Positions 1 to 8,125 are shown, counted from the first letter of the stretch. The stretch is DNA of 40,966 bases from Candidatus Thermoflexus japonica (GCA_002898735.1 BEHY01000019.1:1-40966), one strand, 5' to 3'. A program made the numbers and translations. The notes: generated from the sequence alone by a model not told the origin.

Positions 1-121
1 CGATCCGGAGAGGGTAAGACGGTTGACCGGCTGGCAATGGATACTGGATGCATTTCAGAAGCTCTCCCTAAACATGGCTCTACCATGAGCAATTGGTATA
101 AGATTCTTTCCCCGGTGCCCT

Positions 122-1063
122 CTAGGGCCCCTTCCCCTCCACCACCTGCCGCAGGTCCACACATCCCAGCTCCAGCCCCCACTGCAGCACCCGATAGCGA
201 AGGTCCCCTTCCTCCCAGATCAGGGCGGCGGCGTCCTCCTGGAGGCTTTGAATACAGCGGGCCGGCTTTCCCTGGATGATAAGGCGCTGGACAGGGCCGG
301 ATGGATTCGGAGGGCCACCGCGCCACGCACGGCGGGCCGTTTCCAGAATTAACACTCCATATTTCCATGAAAAGAACGGAGTATCTATCCATAAACCGTC
401 TGAGGCCTGAGGACCCCGTGGGCTCCACCAGAGCCGTTCCCGTTCCTCCTGCACCGGCCTGTAAATCGAGCGAATGGCTTCCAGAGCCCCATCGATCTCC
501 GTATCAGCGAACGCCAGTCCTGAAGGAAGCCACCTCGCCTTCAACGGTTGGAAGGGCAGGCGAATAACCAGGATCACTATCCGTAACGAGGCCTGACCAT
601 AAGGGCCGGAGAGATGGCCAATGATCTCCCAGCAACCCTCACTGGGAAACCAGCCCCAGCTCTCCACCGCCCCCAGGGTCACATCCTGATCGAACGGATT
701 CACCATCACCTCCATCGGGGGTGCCGGAGCATCCAGACGGCGCGCGGTGATCTCCAGACGTCCCGGGAAAGCCCGCACCCATATCATGTTCCAGAAAGTT
801 TCCTCCCCAGGAAGGAACAGCCATTTCCCTCCCCCAGGGCGGACCCACAGGAAACCGTTGCCGTGACGCCCCGGACCCGGAGGATAATCCCGAAGGCCAG
901 GCACATCTGCCAGAGGGGAATGGCGCTGATTGGGATCCGTCACCGGACATGACCACATCACCCCAGGCGAGAGAGAAGAAACGCGAGGGATCTCCCCTGG
1001 AAGCCCCGCACTGGCCGGGATAGATAAGAGCAGGGGAAGCAGACCCAGCAGAAGCCATCGCAT
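122..1063 (-). CDS. Secreted protein of the mau-like cluster, paralogue of the MauE-fusion N-domain
   Basis: I do not recognise a named family. The 313-residue product starts with a clear Sec signal peptide (basic start, Leu-rich core, ASA cleavage region near residue 19), so it is probably exported. Its middle shares two signatures with the N-terminal domain of the lipoprotein-MauE fusion at 4374-5582: RRLDAPAPP, and P-S/T-EGCWE followed by a beta-rich stretch ending in V-LV-RL. The two are therefore homologous domains. It is the last visible gene of the minus-strand cluster, 3 bases after the MauA-like gene, with a GAAGGA ribosome-binding site. It could be a periplasmic partner or assembly factor of the small Cys-rich protein. 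Function unknown. Confidence 0.75.
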   Translation of the reverse strand: MRWLLLGLLPLLLSIPASAGLPGEIPRVSSLSPGVMWSCPVTDPNQRHSPLADVPGLRDYPPGPGRHGNGFLWVRPGGGKWLFLPGEETFWNMIWVRAFPGRLEITARRLDAPAPPMEVMVNPFDQDVTLGAVESWGWFPSEGCWEIIGHLSGPYGQASLRIVILVIRLPFQPLKARWLPSGLAFADTEIDGALEAIRSIYRPVQEERERLWWSPRGPQASDGLWIDTPFFSWKYGVLILETARRAWRGGPPNPSGPVQRLIIQGKPARCIQSLQEDAAALIWEEGDLRYRVLQWGLELGCVDLRQVVEGKGP

Positions 1064-1066
1064 TTC

Positions 1067-1483
1067 TTAATCCTTCTCACGCGAATGAGGGCCGAGGAAC
1101 TCATACCAGAAAGCAAACACCTGAGCTATGCAACTGCCGAAGTAGTTCCTCTGAGAATCCGGAACGTTCGGCTCGTAGGCCTCGCAACACCTGTAACTGA
1201 ATCCCCTGTTATCTACACAATACCAACACCATTTGGTCCGATACGGCTGACCAGGAGCACAGTTGGGCAAATTATCGTATGCAGAGCCGGGAGGACAGCA
1301 GAGGGTGCAACATCCCCGAATGTAGACACCGCCCGGACATCCACCTGCCGCGCTAACCCGAGGGGGATGGCCACCGACCCACGTTGCTACCATTCCCAGG
1401 ACGGCCGCCCCCAGCCTGACCAGGAACTGGCGGCGGGGGATCGCCCGCCCCACGGCCTCCACCCGCTCTTCGTGAAACGTCAT
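1067..1483 (-). CDS. Tat-exported Cys-rich protein resembling methylamine dehydrogenase light chain (MauA-like)
   Basis: A 138-residue protein with a twin-arginine signal (RRQF at 17-20, then a hydrophobic segment) and a short mature part containing 11 cysteines (49, 58, 59, 62, 63, 75, 86, 89, 99, 100, 118). The order CCPPG, then W-C-W-Y-C, then YRCC resembles the region around the first cofactor tryptophan of MauA (CPPG ... W-x3-C ... YRDCCG). MauA carries a tryptophan tryptophylquinone cofactor and six disulfides. Candidate Trp residues here are 85, 87 and 126. MauD- and MauE-like genes in the same cluster support the link, since those proteins are needed for disulfide formation in MauA. 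No heavy chain is seen, so the enzyme activity is unknown. The start follows GGGAGGAGGG. Confidence 0.6.
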   Translation of the reverse strand: MTFHEERVEAVGRAIPRRQFLVRLGAAVLGMVATWVGGHPPRVSAAGGCPGGVYIRGCCTLCCPPGSAYDNLPNCAPGQPYRTKWCWYCVDNRGFSYRCCEAYEPNVPDSQRNYFGSCIAQVFAFWYEFLGPHSREKD

Positions 1484-1885
1484 CGCCCTCCTCCCGGAGG
1501 GATCCCCAGACGTACGGGCCCAGAGATCTTTAGACCCCGCTCCAGCCGACGCGGATACCGCCCCGGAGCATCCGTCCCCGCCGGTATAACGGCCCGGCTG
1601 GGAAACGGCAACCAGGCCGTTCCTCCCCGCAGGCCCCCATCTACCTATCCCCCATCATAGCCGCCTTGCGGCCCCATGGATCCGCCTGGAGGGGAGCACT
1701 TGGCCAACTGGCTGGTGGGCCGCCGGTTCCCCACCGCCGCCACGGGAACCCGGAGCAGGGCTTCGGTGTATTTCCTTACGGAGCATCCCCTTCGGGGTCC
1801 GGCGGCTCCCGGGCCCGGGATCGCCCCAGGGGGCCGGAGTCGGGCTCTGGAAAAGGGGCCGAACGCCTGAGGACAGGAGGTCAAC
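1484..1885. other. Divergent intergenic region
   Basis: This stretch separates the minus-strand MauA-like gene from the plus-strand regulator and should hold both promoters. A GTATAA at 1583-1588 reads TTATAC on the minus strand, about 100 bases before the MauA-like start, and is a weak -10 candidate. No convincing gene or strong hairpin was seen. Confidence 0.4.
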
Positions 1886-2620
1886 ATGCGTGAAGCGATT
1901 CTCTGGGTGCGGGATGCACCGGCGATGGCCGTCGCCCTGGCCCGGGCCCTCACGGAAGCCCTCGGACAGCCTGTACGGCCCCTCTCCCTCGCTGCAGGAA
2001 ACCTTCCCCCCGGGCCCGCGCTGCTGGAGCTGCGGGCTCCTGGAGCCGCCATGCTGCTCCGGGCCGCGGCCCGCTCACGGGCTTTCCCCCTTGCCGTCAT
2101 GACCACCAGCCCTACTCCCCTGGAGGCCTGGGTGATCGGGGAGCTGGGCCTGGAAGGATTGATCGATAAACAGGAGCCCTGGCCCCGCTTTGTGGAGCGG
2201 GTGGAGGCGCTGCTCCGGAGGGAGCCTGCCTGGTCCCCCCATCCCTGGGCCGCCCGGCAGGCCTTCGAACAGGCCTGGGGAAGGCGGCTGCGAGGCCTGA
2301 GCCCGGCGGACTGGCAGCGATGGCGGGATCTGACCACCGGGCTGCCGGTGAAAGCCCTGGCCTGCCGCTGGGGGTTGTCCCGCCAGGGAGCGGTGAAGGG
2401 ATTGCGGCGGCTATACCGACGGCTGGGAGTAGCGGACCGATGGGCCGCTGCCCTCCTGGCCCATGAGCTGGGCATCGTGCGGTTCGAGGAGGGAAGGATC
2501 GGCTGGTCTGGAGCCATTGAGGCGTATCTCGCCGGTCGGGAGCCGGACCTCCTCTCGCAGTGCCCAGCGTTCGCCGCAGTCTCCGCCCTCGCCAGGAGGT
2601 TGCCGCGCGAACCACCTTAA
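1886..2620 (+). CDS. LuxR/NarL-like transcriptional regulator with degenerate receiver-like N-domain
   Basis: A 244-residue protein. Residues 1 to about 115 have the alternating hydrophobic pattern of a receiver-like domain (ILWVRD, LLELR, LAVMTTSP) but no clear phospho-acceptor Asp context. Residues about 145-200 hold a helix-turn-helix of the LuxR/sigma-4 type (LTTGLPVKALACRWGLSRQG, then a recognition helix and RLYRRLGV). It probably binds DNA and may respond to something other than phosphorylation. ATG 1886 follows AGGAGGT by 4 bases. It is the only plus-strand gene inside the mau-like cluster and ends 23 bases from the converging MauD-like gene, so it is a plausible local regulator. Confidence 0.6.
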   Translation: MREAILWVRDAPAMAVALARALTEALGQPVRPLSLAAGNLPPGPALLELRAPGAAMLLRAAARSRAFPLAVMTTSPTPLEAWVIGELGLEGLIDKQEPWPRFVERVEALLRREPAWSPHPWAARQAFEQAWGRRLRGLSPADWQRWRDLTTGLPVKALACRWGLSRQGAVKGLRRLYRRLGVADRWAAALLAHELGIVRFEEGRIGWSGAIEAYLAGREPDLLSQCPAFAAVSALARRLPREPP

Positions 2621-2643
2621 TACGACATTGCACCCCCATTTCA

Positions 2644-3180
2644 TCACTCTTGTTCTTCGTTCAGCTCCTCCAGGATTCGCTCCAGATCCTCCAAAGGGAT
2701 CCATCCCCATGCGTGGAGGCGGTGGGATCGATCCAGGATCGCGGTGGCCGGCAAGACGTTGAATCCGTATTGTCGTCGCAGATCCCCCTCCGGATCGTGG
2801 AGCCAGCGGATCTCGGAAGCCCCGGCCGATTGCAGAGCGCGGCAGGCAGCCTCTTTCCCTTCGCAGATCCCCACGAGGAAGCGCCGGATAGGAGCGGGCA
2901 ACCCCTTCGTGGCTTCGAGGAATTCTGTGCACACGTTGCAGTCGGAGGAGACAAAGAGCAGGGCCATCGGGCCATGGGTCAGGGCTGCGCTCTCCACCAG
3001 TTTCCCTTCGAAAGACCACAGCCGGAATATGGGAGCCTGTTCACCCACCCGGGGGATCGGCCGCGGTGGAGCCACGGGCGGCGTGGATGCGGATAGCCAG
3101 ACGAGGATCCGACACAGCAGCACGCTATGGAAAAGAACCAGCAGCCCCAGGAGGGCCAGGATCAGGGAGAACGTATCCAC
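2644..3180 (-). CDS. MauD-like membrane-anchored thioredoxin-fold protein (second copy)
   Basis: A 178-residue protein with an N-terminal membrane anchor (about residues 5-29) and a thioredoxin/AhpC-type domain outside the membrane. The redox motif is CNVC at 81-84, preceded by LLFVSSD. The later NVLPATAILDRSHR matches the cis-Pro strand of the fold. MauD proteins supply or reshuffle disulfides in the methylamine dehydrogenase light chain. The start is GTG at 3180, overlapping the upstream gene by 19 bases, so translation is probably coupled. It differs from the first MauD-like copy (3768-4370) in its CxxC dipeptide (NV versus PA), which suggests division of labour. Confidence 0.8.
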   Translation of the reverse strand: MDTFSLILALLGLLVLFHSVLLCRILVWLSASTPPVAPPRPIPRVGEQAPIFRLWSFEGKLVESAALTHGPMALLFVSSDCNVCTEFLEATKGLPAPIRRFLVGICEGKEAACRALQSAGASEIRWLHDPEGDLRRQYGFNVLPATAILDRSHRLHAWGWIPLEDLERILEELNEEQE

Positions 3181-3665
3181 GGTCTATCCTCACCGGAGGG
3201 AGAACGGGTATCCGCTTCGTCGATGGATCGGGCCTCCGCGGTGGCCAGCACTACCCACCAGTCCATTCCCTGCCAGTTCAGGTTGTTGCTGACCGTATGC
3301 AACTCCCACTGGGTGGACCAGACCTCGGGCTGGCCGTCGGGGGTCCGGGCCGCGCGCCGGAAGATCTGTCGCACCGCTTCCACGTGGGCGGGGACGGCAG
3401 AGCCGAAGCGGGCGATCGTTAATAGGCTGTCCCAGAAGGACAGGAAGTAAACCGTATGGAGGTTTTCGATCAGGAAGACAGCTCCGAGGAAGCCGGGGAT
3501 CCCGGTCGACTTCAGTTGCCGAAAGACTTGGCGGAAATCCCGGTAGACAAAGATGATATCCCACGCGTGCCGAAGGCGACAACGGGTGAGGACACATCGA
3601 ACAGGAGCCCGCACCTGATGAGGCCCTCCCGGAATCCGCCTTGAAGAAGGGAGGCTGGTTCGCAT
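3162..3665 (-). CDS. Uncharacterised protein of the mau-like cluster
   Basis: Product of about 167 residues from ATG 3665, chosen because GGGAGG lies 5 bases upstream. A longer reading from 3707 has no such site. The first 40 residues look poorly ordered, so a later GTG/TTG start is possible. The body (WDIIFVYRDFRQVFR ... FLSFWDSLLTIARFGSAVPAH) contains a FW-S/D-L-x-x-I/L-x-x-F pattern reminiscent of dimeric alpha-beta barrel proteins such as the DUF3291/CrtA type, but the match is too weak to name. It lies between the two MauD-like genes and overlaps the second. Confidence 0.5.
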   Translation of the reverse strand: MRTSLPSSRRIPGGPHQVRAPVRCVLTRCRLRHAWDIIFVYRDFRQVFRQLKSTGIPGFLGAVFLIENLHTVYFLSFWDSLLTIARFGSAVPAHVEAVRQIFRRAARTPDGQPEVWSTQWELHTVSNNLNWQGMDWWVVLATAEARSIDEADTRSPSGEDRPWIRSP

Positions 3666-3767
3666 CTTATCCTCCCGAACGGCATGTCGCCCTCGATATC
3701 TGGCCATCCTTCAAGGGGCCCCGCGCCCGTTGCACCCCTCCGCGGGACTCTACCCCGCGTCGTAGAT

Positions 3768-4370
3768 CTAAGGAACGCCCTCGAAGCCCGCCGCCCTCCG
3801 GCGCTCGCCGATCCCCCGATCCAGAGGTGAGGCCCGCTCGGGGCATAGGAGCTGCACCACCCGCATGGCTTCCTCCGGATGCAGGGTGAAATAAATCCGA
3901 TCATCAGCGCCAATCCCCACCAGGCTGGGCACTCCCTGGATTCGATAACGCCGATGGATCTCCCCGTCCGGATCCAGAATCACAGGGAGGTTGAGCGAGT
4001 GACGGCCGAAGAGCTGGACACACGCCCTTGAGGGGCCCCTACAGATCACCATCACTTGCCCTCCAAGCCATTTCGGCCATTCATCGCGCCACTGCTCAAC
4101 GAGCGCCTTGCACGCCGGACACTCCGGGGAGAGGAAGAGCAGGAGGCGGGGGGAGCCGGCCCACGCCTCGCTGGGAAGGGGGGCATCGAATCCCATCGCC
4201 TCCTCCAGGGAAGGGGCAGGCGCTCCGATCGGCAGGCCTGAACGCCCCCCAGGGATCTCCCGATAGGATCCCCCCTGGATCTTGGCGATGATCCCCATCA
4301 GGAGCAGGCTGTGGAGGATCACCAGAACTGCCAAGGAAATCAGGCAAATCCAAGACAAGTCCTCTGTCAT
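3768..4370 (-). CDS. MauD-like membrane-anchored thioredoxin-fold protein (first copy)
   Basis: A 200-residue protein with one N-terminal transmembrane helix (residues 7-29) and a thioredoxin-like domain with CPAC at 84-87 (LLLFLSPECPACKAL). A typical VPSLVGIGADD cis-Pro region follows. Expected role: a disulfide oxidoreductase working with MauE on the extracytoplasmic Cys-rich substrate. It starts 3 bases after the MauE-fusion stop, so the two are co-translated. The C-terminal 20 residues (RGIGERRRAAGFEGVP) are probably a disordered tail. Confidence 0.82.
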   Translation of the reverse strand: MTEDLSWICLISLAVLVILHSLLLMGIIAKIQGGSYREIPGGRSGLPIGAPAPSLEEAMGFDAPLPSEAWAGSPRLLLFLSPECPACKALVEQWRDEWPKWLGGQVMVICRGPSRACVQLFGRHSLNLPVILDPDGEIHRRYRIQGVPSLVGIGADDRIYFTLHPEEAMRVVQLLCPERASPLDRGIGERRRAAGFEGVP

Positions 4371-4373
4371 CCC

Positions 4374-5582
4374 TCAAGTCTCCTGCGGGGAGGTGGGGTG
4401 TCCCAACCATCGAGCCCAGTTCGGCAGCTCCAGGAGCCACATCCCTCCGAGCAGCAAAAGGGCCGCCAAGACAGCGACAGCGCCTCCGCGGATAGGGGTC
4501 CATCCGGAGAGATCCGGGTATGCCGGGTAAAGCAGGCGGGCTGTGAGCGCCGCAAGCACCAGCAGGATCAAGCGGGCCAGGGTGCGGCGCGAGATCGTCT
4601 CGCTGGCTGACCCGAAGCACCCGCAGGGGATCTGCCGCCCGCGGCGCAGGTTAACGGCTACCGCGATCAGGAAAAGGCCGAGCAAGAGGACCGTGGCGTC
4701 CCATGCGAGCGTCCCTCCCCATCCCGTGAGGAGGGCGATGGCAATGACCGGCTCGGCTATGAGCAACCCTCCCGCGGCCAGGGGCGCTATCCCCGGTGGC
4801 AGCAACGCGTAGGCCTGGACAGTCTCCGAAAAGCGCCGGGGGGCGCGCGCTTTCGCCACGAAGGCCCGCAGGAACACTCCTCCCAAGATGAGCCGCAACG
4901 CCCCGGAGAGATCCGCCAACAACCCTCCAGACGGATCGGAACAGATGGGGCAGGGATCACGCCCGCGTTCGGGGAAGGGGCGCAAGCGGAGCACCAGGAC
5001 GACGAAGGTGAGGGTGTGAGAGCCAACACGCCCGGTGACCTCCCAGCAGCCCTCGGTGGGGAAAATCAAGGTGGAGACCTGGAAGCCGGTGTCGCCATAG
5101 CCTGGCGGCACATGGGCCCGGAGGGGTGGGGCGGGGGCGTCCAGACGTCGCCCCTCGATCTGTAAGGTCCCGGTGATGCCCACACGATCCCATCCCCACT
5201 TGATCGGGATCGAGCCATCGGGCAGAGGATACAGAGGAAGCAGGCTCCCAGACCATTTCCCTATATCAAGGGGCCACGGTCCAGGATACATATCCGTGGG
5301 CCACGCATAACGATATCCTCGCTGCCGGGGAGCCTTAAAGATCAGCTTCCCGCCCTCGGGGAGGTCGGTGAACAGGGTTTGCTGGGGGTTGCTGTAGTTG
5401 CCCCCCACGCCCAGCGGAGGTTTGAGAAAAGTCATGGGAAGGCTGACGGGGCAGGTGCGGACCAGGCGCTGGATCTCCGCCCAGGAGAGCTCTTTGGAGG
5501 CGTGGGGCGGTGGAGCCGTCTGACAGGCGGCAATCCACCATCCCATCCAGCCGATCAGACCCAGCCGGAGGACCCGACGCAT
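4374..5582 (-). CDS. Lipoprotein domain fused to a MauE-like (DoxX-type) membrane domain
   Basis: 402 residues in two parts. Residues 1-20 are a lipoprotein signal with lipobox IAAC (Cys20). Residues 21 to about 205 form an extracytoplasmic beta-rich domain homologous to the secreted protein at 122-1063 (shared RRLDAPAPP and EGCWE). From about 215 on there are four or more membrane helices with the MauE hallmarks: FLRAFVAKARAP, a Glu/Pro-rich second helix, and the cysteine pair in IPCGCFGSASE. MauE works with MauD in making disulfides in the methylamine dehydrogenase light chain. A fused N-terminal lipoprotein domain is unusual, because MauE is normally only the membrane part. First gene of the cluster. 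Confidence 0.8.
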   Translation of the reverse strand: MRRVLRLGLIGWMGWWIAACQTAPPPHASKELSWAEIQRLVRTCPVSLPMTFLKPPLGVGGNYSNPQQTLFTDLPEGGKLIFKAPRQRGYRYAWPTDMYPGPWPLDIGKWSGSLLPLYPLPDGSIPIKWGWDRVGITGTLQIEGRRLDAPAPPLRAHVPPGYGDTGFQVSTLIFPTEGCWEVTGRVGSHTLTFVVLVLRLRPFPERGRDPCPICSDPSGGLLADLSGALRLILGGVFLRAFVAKARAPRRFSETVQAYALLPPGIAPLAAGGLLIAEPVIAIALLTGWGGTLAWDATVLLLGLFLIAVAVNLRRGRQIPCGCFGSASETISRRTLARLILLVLAALTARLLYPAYPDLSGWTPIRGGAVAVLAALLLLGGMWLLELPNWARWLGHPTSPQET

Positions 5583-6055
5583 GGCATGTCCGCCTCCGCA
5601 TCGTTTTCAGGCGAGAGCCCCCGGATCCCAGGCCCGGGCGAGCATGGCACCTGAGAACGCGATCCCCCAGCCGGTCCAGTGGTCGCCGCCCGATGAACCT
5701 GCCATCCGCGCGCTTGCCCGGAGAGCCCCCGCGAAAAGGACCCGGGCGCCCTCCTGGCCCCTGTTCTATTCCTGCTTTCCATGATAGCCCTTCCGTGGCC
5801 CTGGGGATCGGTTGGGAAGGGAGCATCCGGTCTACCGGCCGGTGGACAAAGGATTCCCGGGGAATGAGAACCCCCGATTCGTTCCCGGTGTTATTGTTTC
5901 AGAGACGTGACGTGGGGACGCAAGGCGGCTGTGCCCTTGACGCCGGGGTCAAGCCTCCTCAAAAATAAGAGGGCCTGCGAAGCGAGACACCGCCCCGATC
6001 TTCGGAGAACTTCCACCCGGTTGCTCCTTGAAATCCCCACGGTCGGGAGGCGCGG
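5583..6055. other. Divergent intergenic region, mau-like cluster / sigma factor
   Basis: 473 bases between two divergent genes, expected to contain the promoters of both the MauE-fusion operon and the ECF sigma operon. Short open frames here show no protein-like composition. A small inverted repeat, CCTC-AAAAATAA-GAGG, lies near 5957-5972. Nothing else was recognised. Confidence 0.4.
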
Positions 6056-6634
6056 TTGGAGCGGAAGCATCGGGCGCATCCGCCGGAGGGGCCGGATGAG
6101 GCGCTGTGGGAAGAGGTGATCCGCCAGCATCAGGAGCCGGTCTTCCGGTTGCTCTATCTCATGCTGGGCGACGCCGAGGAGGCCGCCGATACGGCCCAGG
6201 AGACCTTCCTCCGGGCGTTCCGGGCCTGGGACCGTCGGGACCCGAACCGCCCGCTTCGTCCCTGGCTGCTCCGCATCGCCGTCCATCTGGCCCGAAACCG
6301 CCGCCGCGCCCTCGGGCGTTACTGGAGGGCCCTCCACCGCTGGGCCCGGCTCCAGGGCCCGCCCTCGGGAATGAGGGATGAAATCCTGGAGACCGTCGCG
6401 CGACAGGAGGAGGCGGAGCGCCTCTGGCGGGCGATCCGGCGTTTGGGGCTCATGGATCAGGAGACGATCTATCTGCGCTATTTCCTGGAGCTGTCCGAAG
6501 CGGAGATCGCTCAGGTCCAGAACGTGGCCATCGGCACGGTGAAATCCCGTCTGCATCGCGCGCTCCATCGATTGCGCGCCGTGGTGGAGCGGGAATTCCC
6601 CGACCTCATCGGCAGGCCTCATGGGGAGGGTTGA
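6056..6634 (+). CDS. ECF-type RNA polymerase sigma factor
   Basis: 192 residues, the usual size of an ECF sigma factor. Region 2 covers about residues 18-85 (LLYLMLGDAEEAADTAQETFLRAF, then a Trp-rich core-binding helix). Region 4 covers about 125-180, with the helix-turn-helix ELSEAEIAQVQNVAIGTVKS and RLHRALHRLR. The start is TTG at 6056, supported by GGGAGG 5 bases before it. The anti-sigma-like gene follows after 1 base, the classical sigma/anti-sigma pairing, so the pair probably controls its own promoter. Confidence 0.9.
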   Translation: MERKHRAHPPEGPDEALWEEVIRQHQEPVFRLLYLMLGDAEEAADTAQETFLRAFRAWDRRDPNRPLRPWLLRIAVHLARNRRRALGRYWRALHRWARLQGPPSGMRDEILETVARQEEAERLWRAIRRLGLMDQETIYLRYFLELSEAEIAQVQNVAIGTVKSRLHRALHRLRAVVEREFPDLIGRPHGEG

Positions 6635-6635
6635 A

Positions 6636-7412
6636 ATGGAGCCTCGTCCGCCTTCCGAATGGGAGGATCGCGTCCGGGAGCTCGCCCGGCAATTCTCCTA
6701 CCCTCCGGCTCCCGATCTCCGAAGCCGGATCCCGCGTCCTGGGGTGAGGCGGCCCCGAGGCCGGCGCTGGGCCTGGGCGGCTGGGGCCTTCGGCGCTTTC
6801 ATGCTGGCGCTGGGGATCCTCCTGGCCTCCCCGGCCCGCGCAGGACTCCTGGAGTTCCTCCAGATCGGAGCCGTGCGGATCCGGCTCCAGCCTCCCCCAA
6901 CCCCATCGAAGCCGGCCGCAACTCCCTCGCCGGCCTCCGGGGCCATCCCGGAGACCCGCATGCTGGGGATCCTGGACCTGGCGGGGGAGACAACCCTGGA
7001 GGCGGCACAGGCCCAGGTGCCCTTCCCCATTCGTCTGCCCACCTATCCGCCGGATCTCGGGCGCCCGGATCATGTTTATCTGCAAGGCATGGGCGGGCCG
7101 GCGGTGATCCTGGTGTGGCGGGATCCCATGCGGCCGGATCGAATCCGGCTGGCCCTGTTCGAGATCGGACCGGGAGCGCTGATTGAAAAGATCACGCCTC
7201 AGGTGCTCACCGCCACCACGGTGCACGGCCGGCCGGCCCTGTGGGTGGAAGGCCCTTACCTCCTGCAGACCCGATCCGGCCGCTGGGAGCTGCGGCGGCT
7301 GGTCGAAGGACATGTGCTCCTCTGGACCGAGGGGGAGGTGACTTTCCGGCTGGAGACCGATCTGGGGATGGAGGAAGCCGTGCGGATCGCGGAGTCTCTG
7401 TCCGCTCCATAG
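6636..7412 (+). CDS. Membrane-anchored anti-sigma-like regulator
   Basis: 258 residues from ATG 6636, chosen over ATG 6621 because GGGGAGGG (6623-6630) sits correctly for it. Layout: a cytoplasmic N-terminus of about 45 residues, one transmembrane helix (WAWAAGAFGAFMLALGILLAS), a Pro-rich spacer and an extracytoplasmic domain of about 160 residues with repeated beta strands (PAVILVWRDP, LWVEGPYLL). No zinc-binding HxxxCxxC motif of the ZAS class is seen, so this assignment relies on position and topology. Expected role: hold the preceding sigma factor at the membrane until an envelope signal arrives. Confidence 0.65.
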   Translation: MEPRPPSEWEDRVRELARQFSYPPAPDLRSRIPRPGVRRPRGRRWAWAAGAFGAFMLALGILLASPARAGLLEFLQIGAVRIRLQPPPTPSKPAATPSPASGAIPETRMLGILDLAGETTLEAAQAQVPFPIRLPTYPPDLGRPDHVYLQGMGGPAVILVWRDPMRPDRIRLALFEIGPGALIEKITPQVLTATTVHGRPALWVEGPYLLQTRSGRWELRRLVEGHVLLWTEGEVTFRLETDLGMEEAVRIAESLSAP

Positions 7413-7419
7413 TGTTCAT

Positions 7420-7434
7420 CCGGGATCTTCCCGG
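7420..7434 (+). terminator. Hairpin after the sigma/anti-sigma operon
   Basis: Perfect CCGGGA-TCT-TCCCGG stem-loop 8 bases after the anti-sigma stop. There is no U tract, so it may only slow or stabilise transcripts. Confidence 0.4.
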
Positions 7435-7452
7435 AGCAGGCCTCAGAACGTA

Positions 7453-7511
7453 TTTTCCCCCAGGGAAAAGTGGCCGCCATCCCGCGCCCCGATTACAATA
7501 ACCCCGGTTAT
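7453..7511 (+). promoter_or_regulatory. Putative operator/promoter region of tpx
   Basis: Two perfect short palindromes precede the peroxiredoxin gene: TTTTCCC-CCA-GGGAAAA (7453-7469) and ATAACC-CC-GGTTAT (7498-7511). A -10-like TACAAT (7494-7499) overlaps the second. The arrangement suits a repressor or redox regulator acting on tpx, although no good -35 box was found. Confidence 0.35.
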
Positions 7512-7588
7512 CCGAAATCCGGGCGCTTCTTCTGCCTCGAAGGAGCCTTCCGGCCCGGGTGGATCCTAAACCCCTCAGGAGGTGTCGC

Positions 7589-8125
7589 ATGGCCGTGGAG
7601 CGCTTCGGAGCCATGACGTTTCGCGGCAAGCCGTTGACAGTGATCGGGGAGCCCCTGCGGGTGGGCGATCCGGCCCCCGATGTGGAACTGGTGGCCCCTG
7701 ATCTGAGCCCCTTCCGGATCCGCAGCACCGACGGCAAGATCCGCATCCTCAGCGTGGTCCCCTCGCTGGACACCGGGGTATGCGACGCTCAGACCCGTCG
7801 GTTCGACCAGGAGGTGGCTCGATTCGGGGATGAGGTGGTGCTCATCACGGTCAGCGCCGATCTCCCCTTCGCCCAGCGCCGCTGGGCCGCCGAGGCCAAC
7901 GCTCAGCACGTGATCCTGGCCTCGGACCATCGGGAGATGGCCTTCGGGCGGGCCTACGGGACGTATGTCAAGGAGCTTCGCCTGGAGCAGCGCGCCGTCT
8001 TCGTGCTGGACCGCGATGGGACGATCCGGTATGCGGAATATGTCCCGGAGATCGCCCAGCACCCCAACTACGATGCGGTTCTGGAAGCCGTTCGCGCTCT
8101 GATCGGACAGCCGGAGCCTCGCTGA
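7589..8125 (+). CDS. tpx: Thiol peroxidase (Tpx-type peroxiredoxin), one-cysteine form
   Basis: 178 residues from ATG 7589, which follows AGGAGGT by 5 bases; a longer reading from 7559 is rejected. It reduces peroxides in the cytoplasm. The peroxidatic cysteine is C65 in VPSLDTGVCDAQTRRF, and the Tpx signature SADLPFAQ follows at 89-96. In E. coli-type Tpx the resolving cysteine comes next (SRFC). Here the aligned stretch reads RRWA, so it is replaced by Ala100, and C65 is the only cysteine in the protein. It must therefore be recycled by an external thiol instead of an internal disulfide. It stands alone between the sigma operon and uvrA. Confidence 0.9.
   Translation: MAVERFGAMTFRGKPLTVIGEPLRVGDPAPDVELVAPDLSPFRIRSTDGKIRILSVVPSLDTGVCDAQTRRFDQEVARFGDEVVLITVSADLPFAQRRWAAEANAQHVILASDHREMAFGRAYGTYVKELRLEQRAVFVLDRDGTIRYAEYVPEIAQHPNYDAVLEAVRALIGQPEPR

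Noticed and set aside
1067..5582. A complete methylamine dehydrogenase operon
   Set aside because: No heavy chain, MauG, MauF or amicyanin visible; only the light-chain-like and maturation parts are supported.
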